Below are positions 1-5,552 of a DNA stretch of 5,552 nucleotides, piece by piece. The notes below the pieces were generated by a model. That model was not told the DNA's origin and ran no database searches. It saw only the letters and a program-made list of their open reading frames with translations. How positions within the stretch are numbered: position 1 is the first letter of the stretch; each line of letters starts with the position of its first letter. The translations under genes and the position numbers were made by a program. Origin of the DNA: an uncultured beta proteobacterium (GTDB taxonomy: Bacteria; Pseudomonadota; Gammaproteobacteria; Burkholderiales; Rhodocyclaceae); NCBI GenBank assembly GCA_903930395.1, contig CAIYYE010000360.1, forward strand, positions 1 through 5,552. The letters run 5' to 3'.

Positions 1-1
1 C

Positions 2-2161
2 GCCCAGCAAATGCCTCTGGCCTATGTCTGCGCCAATATCATTGCCTTGATGCGGGATGTCGCGGCGAGTTTTGCGGCGGCCGCCGAGGAGCGCTCCATT
101 ACCCTGCTCATTGAAGGTGCGGGCGAACTGTATGCCGACGTCGATCGGGCCAAACTGGCGCGCGTCCTGGCCAATCTGCTCTCCAATGCCTTCAAGTTCA
201 CGCCAGCCGGTGGCCGAATTTCCTGTTCGATCACCCGTGTCGCCAATCGCCGCTTTTTGCTCAGCGTGCAAGACAACGGCCCGGGTGTGCCACCGCAAAT
301 GAAGGAGCAGATCTTTTCCCGGTTCGCGCAAGGGCAGGACGGACTTTCGGGGGGTGGCAGCGGTCTGGGGCTGAATATCGTCAAGGAATTTGTCGAACTG
401 CACTTTGGTACCGTCGTGGCGCTTGATGCACCGGGTGGCGGGGCCATCTTCCAGGTCGAAATGCCCATGCGCGCCCCGAAAGGCGTCTTTGTCAGGGAGA
501 GTAGCGAAGACAGCGGTTTGGGCGCCTATCAGACAATCGATTTTTTCGATCCGCATGGCCATCCCTCGGTCGATCACAAGCCGGGCAGCAGCCGGATTCT
601 GGTCGTCGAGGACAACCCAGACCTGCGCCATTTCCTCTATGACGTCCTGATCGACGACTACAACGTCACGCTGGCGGAAAACGGTGCCATTGCCCTGGCC
701 ATAGCACTGGAAAGCCCGCCCGATCTGGTCATCACCGATCTCATGATGCCCTACTTCGATGGCGAACAATTCGTCAGGGAGCTGCGCTCCAGCGAGCGCT
801 TCCCCAATGTGCCCGTGCTGGTCCTCTCGGCGCGCGCCGACGATGCGCTGCGCGAGACCTTGCTCGAAGAACTGGTGCAGGACTATCTGACCAAGCCATT
901 TTCACCGCAGGAACTGAGGGCGCGGGTGCGCAACCTGATCATGGTCAAGCGCACGGTCGACATTCTTCAGAAGGAACTCAATTCACAGGCGTCCGACGTC
1001 TGCGAACTGACGGCCGGCCTGGTCGCCAGCCGCAAGTCCCTGCAGGATGGTCTGGTCGCCTTGCAGATCTCGGAGCGACGCTGGCTGGGCCTCTACAAAA
1101 ACACGGCGGTCGGCATTGCGCTGGCCGATCGCGAAGGGCGAATATTGAATGCCAATCCCGCCCTGCAGAAAATGCTCGGTTACAACGAAACCGAGATTGT
1201 GGGCGTGTCGTTCATCGATATTTCCGAGGCCTCTCAGCGGGCGATGACCAAACGGAACGTGCATGGCCTTTTCGATGGCATGATCGAGAATTACCACGTG
1301 CAGAAACGCTATGAAAAACGCGGCGGCGGCTTCCTCTGGGCCAATGTGAGTGCTTCGCTGATTCCCGCTGTTGACCGGGAAGGTCCCCGGCTGGCCGTGA
1401 TCGTTGAGGACGTCAGTTCGCGCAAGCAGGCCGAGAATTCGCTCGCGCTAACCCAGGCAGAACTGGCCAGGGTTTCGCGTTTCACGACCATGGGCGAGCT
1501 GGTGGCGTCAATTGCCCACGAAGTCAATCAGCCGCTTTCGGCCATCGCCACCAACAGCCAGGCGGCGCTGCGCTGGCTGGCTCGGGAAAAACCGGATTTC
1601 GACGAGGTGGTGGCGGCATTGAAGCGGGTTAACCGGGATGCCAGCCTGGCCGGCGAGGTCATTACCCGCATCCGGAATTTCCTCAGGATGGGCGGCATCA
1701 AGCGGGAAACGCTCAACGCCCGGAGCATCATCGAAGACCTCCTGCTCATGCTGCAAACGCCGTTGCAGGAATCGGGCGTTCAGGTGCATGTAGCGATCGC
1801 GCCGAACCTGCCGATATTGCAGGCCGACCTCGTTCAGTTGCAGCAAGTCATGCTCAATCTTGTCATCAATGCCATCGATGCCATGCGCGACCAGATGCTG
1901 GAAGCACGTGTTCTGAGCATTTCGGTCACGGCCAATCCGACCGAAGGTGCGCTATTTCGCTTCAGCGATACGGGGCCGGGCATCCCGCAGGCCATGGGCG
2001 AGAAGATTTTCGATGCTCTCTTCTCGACCAAACGCGACGGTCTGGGCATGGGATTGGCAATCAGCCGTTCCATCATCGAAAACCATGGCGGACGCCTTCG
2101 GCTCGAAACGGCGACCGGCGCCGGCGCAAATTTCGTCTTCAATATTCCGATCAGCCAATGA
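2..2161 (+). CDS. Hybrid sensor histidine kinase with two kinase cores (5'-truncated by window edge)
   Basis: This is a signal-transducing histidine kinase, open at the left edge. The reading frame continues upstream of the first visible Met at base 11, so that ATG is internal. Residues are numbered from it. Residues 1-155 are a HATPase domain with N box N55/N59, G1 box DNGPG 88-92 and G2 box GSGLGL 116-121. Residues 195-312 are a receiver with acidic pair E200/D201, phosphoacceptor D243 (TDLMMP), S273 and K295 (TKPF). Residues about 355-470 are a PAS/PAC sensor domain. A short helical linker leads to a HisKA domain with H503 in HEVNQPL, the FixL/DctB-type H box. A second HATPase follows (N616/N620, DTGPG 653-657, GLGMGL 677-682). 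The missing N-terminus should hold the first HisKA and probably sensor domains; this is inferred from the HATPase starting right at the edge. No membrane segment is seen in the visible part, and the ligand is unknown. It overlaps the next gene by ATGA, so kinase and regulator are co-translated. The domain calls are strong; the signal is not determinable. Confidence 0.95.
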   Translation, partial: AQQMPLAYVCANIIALMRDVAASFAAAAEERSITLLIEGAGELYADVDRAKLARVLANLLSNAFKFTPAGGRISCSITRVANRRFLLSVQDNGPGVPPQMKEQIFSRFAQGQDGLSGGGSGLGLNIVKEFVELHFGTVVALDAPGGGAIFQVEMPMRAPKGVFVRESSEDSGLGAYQTIDFFDPHGHPSVDHKPGSSRILVVEDNPDLRHFLYDVLIDDYNVTLAENGAIALAIALESPPDLVITDLMMPYFDGEQFVRELRSSERFPNVPVLVLSARADDALRETLLEELVQDYLTKPFSPQELRARVRNLIMVKRTVDILQKELNSQASDVCELTAGLVASRKSLQDGLVALQISERRWLGLYKNTAVGIALADREGRILNANPALQKMLGYNETEIVGVSFIDISEASQRAMTKRNVHGLFDGMIENYHVQKRYEKRGGGFLWANVSASLIPAVDREGPRLAVIVEDVSSRKQAENSLALTQAELARVSRFTTMGELVASIAHEVNQPLSAIATNSQAALRWLAREKPDFDEVVAALKRVNRDASLAGEVITRIRNFLRMGGIKRETLNARSIIEDLLLMLQTPLQESGVQVHVAIAPNLPILQADLVQLQQVMLNLVINAIDAMRDQMLEARVLSISVTANPTEGALFRFSDTGPGIPQAMGEKIFDALFSTKRDGLGMGLAISRSIIENHGGRLRLETATGAGANFVFNIPISQ
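2158..2161 (+). promoter_or_regulatory. ATGA start/stop overlap, translational coupling site
   Basis: The regulator's ATG (2158-2160) shares bases with the kinase's TGA (2159-2161). I see no good Shine-Dalgarno sequence in the 15 bases upstream. Re-initiation by ribosomes finishing the kinase is therefore the likely way the regulator is translated, which would keep the two proteins in a set ratio. The overlap is seen directly; the coupling is inferred. Confidence 0.75.
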
Positions 2162-2790
2162 CTGCCAGTCTGACTTCGAAAACCCCCCTCGTCTACGTCG
2201 TCGATGACGATGCCTCCGTTCGTGAATCCCTGAGCAGCCTGATCCGCTCGGCCGGCATGGCAGTCGAAGTATTCGCCTCGCCCTTCGATTTTCTCGCCCA
2301 GGAGCAACTGATCGATTTCTCCTGCCTGGTCCTCGATGTGCGCATGCCCGGTCTGGATGGGCTGGCCTTGCAGGAGAAGATCATGGCGCAGGGATGCGAG
2401 ATACCGATCATCTTCATTACCGGTCATGGCGACGTGCCTTTGGCCGTTCGCGCCATGAAGGCGGGCGCCATCGATTTCCTGAACAAGCCCTTCGCTGACA
2501 CCGACCTTCTGGCGGCAATCACCGCCGCCTTGTTGCGGGTCAGCGCTACCGTGAATGAGCGCAGCGAACTGGCCAATCTGCGGCTACGCTTCGACACCCT
2601 GACCACACGCGAAAAACAGATCATGTTCGCCGTCGCCCAGGGCAAGCAGAACAAGGCCATCGCGTATGACCTGGCGGTCACTGAAAGCACGGTAAAAGTC
2701 CATAAACACAACGTGATGTCCAAAATGAACATCAGGTCAGTCGCCGAGTTGACGATGGCCATACAGCGACTGAAAAACGTCGGCAAATAG
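2158..2790 (+). CDS. FixJ/NarL-type response regulator (receiver + LuxR HTH)
   Basis: This 210-residue two-component response regulator should be a cytoplasmic DNA-binding transcription factor. The receiver (about 10-125) has the acidic triplet D16-D18, phosphoacceptor D60 in LDVRMPG, T88 in ITGHGD and K110 in NKPF. ITGHGD and the run DVPLAVRAMKAGAIDF are typical of the FixJ/TtrR/DctR-like branch. A linker of about 20 residues leads to a LuxR-type helix-turn-helix (about 145-200) with LTTREKQI, NKAIA, ESTVKVHKHNVMSKM and AEL, the canonical family landmarks. Length matches FixJ (about 200 residues). All phosphorylation residues are present, so it should be regulated by phosphorylation. The likely donor is the FixL-like C-terminal core of the overlapping upstream kinase. 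No promoter of its own is visible. Target genes cannot be read from this window. I give no gene symbol because many paralogues share this architecture. Confidence 0.95.
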   Translation: MTASLTSKTPLVYVVDDDASVRESLSSLIRSAGMAVEVFASPFDFLAQEQLIDFSCLVLDVRMPGLDGLALQEKIMAQGCEIPIIFITGHGDVPLAVRAMKAGAIDFLNKPFADTDLLAAITAALLRVSATVNERSELANLRLRFDTLTTREKQIMFAVAQGKQNKAIAYDLAVTESTVKVHKHNVMSKMNIRSVAELTMAIQRLKNVGK

Positions 2791-2798
2791 CCCCCGGC

Positions 2799-4502
2799 TC
2801 AGCCCACCTCCGCCTGATCCATGGCGCGGAACATCGAGCACCGGCGAAACACCTCCTCCGTCGGCAAAACCGCTTTCTGACTGCAGTATTTCGCCACCAG
2901 CTTGGCCAGCCCCTTGATGTCGCGGCCGGAGGCTTTAGGGAAGATGTCGGGCAGACGGTCGTGTAGCGCCGGTGCCAGATCGAGGCCGAACTGGGCAGCC
3001 ATGACGCCCCAGATTTTCCGGCGGTCGACGCGGTCCGGCGGATAGAAACGAATCAGCGCAATACAGCGCGAGACGATGGCTTCGTCTATGTCATCAACAC
3101 GGTTGGTGGTCAGGAAAAGCAGGCCGTTGAAGTATTCGAGGACGCGCAAGAAAACGCCGACGACGGCATTCATCGTGATGTTGTCGTCGCGCTTCTTGAT
3201 GTAGACATCAGCCTCGTCGATGAGCATGACGGCACCCCAACGCTGGGCGCGGGTCAGCACTTCCTTGAGGGCTGTTTCCATGGCCGCGACGTTCAGGCCA
3301 AGCTGGCCGGAATGCACGCGATAGAGCGGCCGGCGGATGATTTCGGCGTACACCTCGGCGGTCAGCGTCTTGCCGACACCGGGTGGCCCTGCGCACAAGA
3401 CCGTCGTGCCACCCGACTTGCCGGCGACGATGTCGTCCATGAGGACGTCCATCTCGGCAGTCAGGATGTCGATCAGGTCGGTCTGCTCGGGGGGCAGGAC
3501 GAGCTTGGTCTTGAGTTCCGGCTGGTAGGCGTAGGGCTGCATGTCATCGACGTGCACCCAGACGTAGTGGTGCAGATCAAGGTGGAACATGAGCATGTAG
3601 AAATGCACGGGCAGCTCGGTGAACAAGCCCTTGGCAATACCGGCCTGGGTTGCCTCGACTTCCGCCTCTTCCTTGCCGGAGAGCCGCGAATTGCGGGCGA
3701 CACGGCGGACGAACTTGGCCATGATGTCACCGGTCGCATCGAGCGCCAGCACGCGTTCGCCGAGGATGCTTTCGTCGTTGACCAGGCGAGCCGGGCTGCC
3801 GGTCGACGAAAGGATGATCTGATCCTTGCGCGAATAATCCGTATCACGGTGCGTCGCCGTCGGATTTTCGGCAAAGTAGCCGACGCCCGTCCCCGAAAAC
3901 TGCGCACCGTACTGGCCCCGCCAGTCGAAATAGCGTTCGACGCCTTCGTCGTAACTGGCCAGCAAGGCCGGCGTTTCCTTGACGAAACCCTTGGCGGCGA
4001 ACACTTCGGGGATCGTCCGGCCGGCGATGTCGGGGCCGGAAATGCGCAACGTTGCCGTGGCCAGGCGGGCCTTGGCGTTGGCTTTCAATTCGATGAAGAT
4101 CTTCCCGGTTTCTTCCTCCGAGGGCGGCGTGAAATCGAGCCGCGTCACGACATAGGCCAGCGGCTTGCCCGTGATGCCGGCGGAAAACACCCAGCCACGT
4201 GCGGCGTTCTCGGCCAGGTAGCGGGCGATGGCCGGTACCGCCATTTCCAGTTCATCTGCTTCGAAGCGCTTGCCGCCTTCGTGCAGGGCCTGACGCAAGG
4301 TGGCAATCTGCGCCGCCCTCGCCCGCAGTTCGCTGTCGCCCGCCGCGTAGAGGCTTTGCAGCAGATCCAGCTCACCGTCTTCAAGCTGGTTGAAACCAAT
4401 TTCAACGCGATTGCCGAAGCGCAGTTGCTCGCGTGCGAAGGCCAGACGCGGAAAAGCCTGCATCATGGCTTCGATGTGCCGCCGGTCGATATGCAGCTTC
4501 AT
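2799..4502 (-). CDS. AAA-family ATPase with long uncharacterised N-terminal region
   Basis: This is a 567-residue P-loop ATPase of unknown role. The C-terminal part (about 340-545) is a single AAA module: Walker A GPPGVGKT 372-379, Walker B MLIDEAD 426-432, sensor 1 N467 in LTTNR, a probable arginine finger R479 in IVSRC, and sensor 2 R527 in SGRD. All catalytic residues for ATP hydrolysis are present. Residues 1-340 match no domain I can name with certainty. A YFDWRGQYGAQF stretch (191-202) and a YVWVHVDDMQPYAYQ stretch (313-327) just before the ATPase recall the DUF7025 region of fungal AAA proteins; this is an inference from memory. No signal peptide or membrane helix is evident, so it is probably cytoplasmic. 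The usual aromatic pore-loop residue is not seen near 398-408. The start is supported by an AGGGAGG ribosome site six bases upstream. The gene faces the response regulator tail to tail with eight bases between and diverges from rlmF. Remodelling or unfolding of a protein partner is plausible but unproven. Confidence 0.9.
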   Translation of the reverse strand: MKLHIDRRHIEAMMQAFPRLAFAREQLRFGNRVEIGFNQLEDGELDLLQSLYAAGDSELRARAAQIATLRQALHEGGKRFEADELEMAVPAIARYLAENAARGWVFSAGITGKPLAYVVTRLDFTPPSEEETGKIFIELKANAKARLATATLRISGPDIAGRTIPEVFAAKGFVKETPALLASYDEGVERYFDWRGQYGAQFSGTGVGYFAENPTATHRDTDYSRKDQIILSSTGSPARLVNDESILGERVLALDATGDIMAKFVRRVARNSRLSGKEEAEVEATQAGIAKGLFTELPVHFYMLMFHLDLHHYVWVHVDDMQPYAYQPELKTKLVLPPEQTDLIDILTAEMDVLMDDIVAGKSGGTTVLCAGPPGVGKTLTAEVYAEIIRRPLYRVHSGQLGLNVAAMETALKEVLTRAQRWGAVMLIDEADVYIKKRDDNITMNAVVGVFLRVLEYFNGLLFLTTNRVDDIDEAIVSRCIALIRFYPPDRVDRRKIWGVMAAQFGLDLAPALHDRLPDIFPKASGRDIKGLAKLVAKYCSQKAVLPTEEVFRRCSMFRAMDQAEVG

Positions 4503-4508
4503 GGGCCG

Positions 4509-4515
4509 CCTCCCT
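4509..4515 (-). promoter_or_regulatory. Ribosome binding site of the AAA ATPase gene
   Basis: Read on the minus strand, these bases are AGGGAGG, a strong match to the anti-Shine-Dalgarno complement. Six bases separate them from the ATG at 4502-4500, which is good spacing. This fixes the start of the ATPase gene. Confidence 0.8.
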
Positions 4516-4605
4516 GTTGATCCGATGCTTCAGACAAAGCGAGTTTTGTGCCTTGCGCCCCGGCGGAAAAAGCGGCCAATAATCATAAACATGCAGCGAT
4601 GGCCC

Positions 4606-4625
4606 ATTGTCGTGCTTGCGACAGT
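4606..4625 (+). repeat. Short inverted repeat in the rlmF leader
   Basis: Bases 4606-4612 (ATTGTCG) can pair with 4619-4625 (CGACAGT) around a six-base loop; the core TGTCG/CGACA is perfect and one outer pair is G-T. The same left arm ATTGTC (4606-4611) is also perfectly complementary to GACAAT at 4635-4640, so two mutually exclusive small stems are possible. It could be an operator or a leader hairpin, or may be chance given the short arms. Confidence 0.35.
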
Positions 4626-4653
4626 CTTTCGTGGGACAATCCCGTCCCCGCTG

Positions 4654-4658
4654 AAGGA
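4654..4658 (+). promoter_or_regulatory. Ribosome binding site of rlmF
   Basis: AAGGA lies nine bases before the ATG at 4668, an acceptable spacing. It supports this ATG, whose first residues (MHPRN) also match the beginning of the conserved region in the family. Confidence 0.75.
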
Positions 4659-4667
4659 AAGACGACC

Positions 4668-5552
4668 ATGCATCCCCGCAACAAGAACGCCGAGGGCTAC
4701 GATTTTGCCGCGCTGGCTGCGACTTCGGCGGCGCTCGCCAAGCACATCAAGACAACGCAGGCCGGTACGCCGAGCATAGATTTCGCCAACCCGACTGCGG
4801 TCAAGATGCTCAACCGGGCGATTCTCATGCACCACTACGGCGTCAAGGGCTGGGACATTCCGGCCGGTTACCTGTGCCCGCCCATCCCCGGTCGCGCCGA
4901 TTACCTGCACGGCGTCGCCGACCTCCTCGCCACCTGCAACAAGAAGAACATCCCGAGCGGCCCCGGCGTGCGCGTGCTCGACATCGGCACCGGCGCCAAC
5001 CTGGTCTATCCGCTGATCGGCCATGCCGAATACGGCTGGTCCTTTCTCGGCGTCGATATTGACGAAGCGGCGCTGGCCAACGCCCAGGCCATCATTGCCA
5101 AGAACCCCGAACTTTCCGGCGAAATCGAACTGCGCCACCAGACCGTCTGGGAGAACATCTACACCGGCCTGCTGCGCTCGGGCGAAGTCTTCGATCTGTC
5201 GATCTGCAACCCGCCTTTCCACAATTCGCCGGATGATGTGCATGCCGTCAGCCAGCGCAAGTGGAACAACCTCAACAAGCCGGGTGCCAAGCGTGGCGCC
5301 GCCGAGCCGCGCCTCAACTTCGGCGGCGGTGGGGCTGAGCTGTGGTGCAACGGCGGCGAGCGCGCCTTCGTCAAGCTGATGATCGAGCAAAGCTGCAACA
5401 TCCCCAAGCGTGTGATGTGGTTCACCAGCCTGCTCTCGCAGGGCGACAACCTGCCGCACATCGAGTTGGCGCTCAAGAAGGCCAAGGTCGTAGAGTCGCG
5501 CATCATCCCCATGGCGCAGGGCCAGAAGCAAAGCCGGCTGATTGCCTGGACC
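4668..5552 (+). CDS. rlmF: 23S rRNA (adenine(1618)-N(6))-methyltransferase RlmF (3'-truncated by window edge)
   Basis: RlmF (YbiN in E. coli) uses S-adenosylmethionine to methylate N6 of A1618 in 23S rRNA. It is a cytoplasmic housekeeping rRNA-modification enzyme. The 295 visible residues match the family throughout: HPRN at the N-terminus, SIDFANP 36-42, CPPIPGRADY 70-79, the SAM-binding motif VLDIGTGAN 103-111, the catalytic NPPF 181-184 typical of N6-adenine methyltransferases, NFGGGGAELWC from 217, and MAQGQKQSR 282-290 near the end. E. coli RlmF is about 308 residues, so only roughly the last 10-20 residues are cut off at the right edge. All catalytic motifs are intact and no frameshift is seen. 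It begins just before the family's HPRN motif, slightly shorter at the N-terminus than the E. coli protein. It diverges from the AAA ATPase gene; a shared function is not implied by family knowledge. Identification is by recalled similarity and is very secure. Confidence 0.96.
   Translation, partial: MHPRNKNAEGYDFAALAATSAALAKHIKTTQAGTPSIDFANPTAVKMLNRAILMHHYGVKGWDIPAGYLCPPIPGRADYLHGVADLLATCNKKNIPSGPGVRVLDIGTGANLVYPLIGHAEYGWSFLGVDIDEAALANAQAIIAKNPELSGEIELRHQTVWENIYTGLLRSGEVFDLSICNPPFHNSPDDVHAVSQRKWNNLNKPGAKRGAAEPRLNFGGGGAELWCNGGERAFVKLMIEQSCNIPKRVMWFTSLLSQGDNLPHIELALKKAKVVESRIIPMAQGQKQSRLIAWT

Larger units (their letters stand above)
4503..4667. other. Divergent intergenic region between AAA ATPase gene and rlmF
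   Basis: This 165-base gap is the only real non-coding stretch and must hold the start signals for both flanking genes unless they are read from further away. It contains one clearly AT-rich patch (about 4578-4590, AATAATCATAAAC), which on the minus strand reads TTTATGATTATT and could supply a -10 element (TATGAT) for the ATPase gene. I find no convincing -35 at 16-18 bases for either strand. On the plus strand GACAAT (4635-4640) is a possible -10 for rlmF, but no good -35 partner lies at the right distance. No small ORF, tRNA or riboswitch is recognisable here. Confidence 0.5.

Noticed and set aside
11..13. ATG at base 11 as the true start of the kinase
   Set aside because: The frame is open to the window edge (codons GCC CAG CAA precede it), there is no ribosome site, and it falls directly at the beginning of a HATPase domain that needs a HisKA before it.
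2158..2790. Naming the regulator fixJ
   Set aside because: The architecture fits FixJ, but many paralogous regulators share it, and the partner kinase lacks the FixL haem signature.
2781..2830. A bidirectional terminator between the convergent genes
   Set aside because: Only three-pair stems (GGC/GCC) can be drawn and no stem is directly followed by a T-run on either strand.
3312..4520. A 402-codon open frame on the plus strand opposite the AAA ATPase gene
   Set aside because: Its translation is rich in Arg, Gly, Asp and His with no recognisable domain, and it lies antisense to a gene with a full set of AAA motifs and a strong ribosome site. Long antisense frames are common in GC-rich genes.
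4607..4640. A sigma-70 promoter for rlmF using TTGTCG or TTGCGA with GACAAT
   Set aside because: The spacings are about 22 and 13 bases, outside the 16-18 range, so neither pair is a credible promoter.
4530..5531. A 333-codon open frame on the minus strand opposite rlmF
   Set aside because: It covers the rlmF coding strand, whose product matches the RlmF family end to end. The antisense translation shows no domain and is explained by GC-rich codon bias.

Overview
The window holds four protein-coding genes and one real intergenic gap. It reads as ordinary chromosomal DNA from a GC-rich Gram-negative proteobacterium. A betaproteobacterium of the Rhodocyclales type (Dechloromonas/Azonexus-like) is my best guess, based on protein style and on a FixL-like kinase and RlmF occurring together; this is an inference, not a search result. 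I see no transposase, phage gene, CRISPR array, tRNA or rRNA.

Layout. Bases 2-2161 (+) are the 3' part of a large hybrid sensor histidine kinase whose start lies upstream of the window. Its visible order is HATPase, receiver, PAS, HisKA, HATPase, so one chain carries two kinase cores around an internal receiver. Bases 2158-2790 (+) encode a FixJ/NarL-type response regulator that overlaps the kinase by the four bases ATGA; the pair is a two-component operon. Eight bases later, and convergent, bases 2799-4502 (-) encode a 567-residue AAA ATPase with a long N-terminal region of unknown function. A 165-base divergent gap (4503-4667) separates it from rlmF (4668 to beyond the right edge, +), which encodes the 23S rRNA adenine-1618 N6-methyltransferase and lacks only its last residues here.

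How the genes work together. The kinase and regulator should form one signalling pathway: the C-terminal FixL-like core most likely phosphorylates Asp60 of the regulator, which then binds DNA through its LuxR-type HTH. The upstream kinase core and the internal receiver probably add a second input or a brake. The AAA ATPase and rlmF share a divergent control region, but nothing in the sequence ties them to the signalling pair or to each other functionally. The least understood item is the AAA protein, whose ATPase core resembles, from memory, the fungal DUF7025-AAA family and lacks the usual aromatic pore loop. I do not find a clear new multi-gene system.
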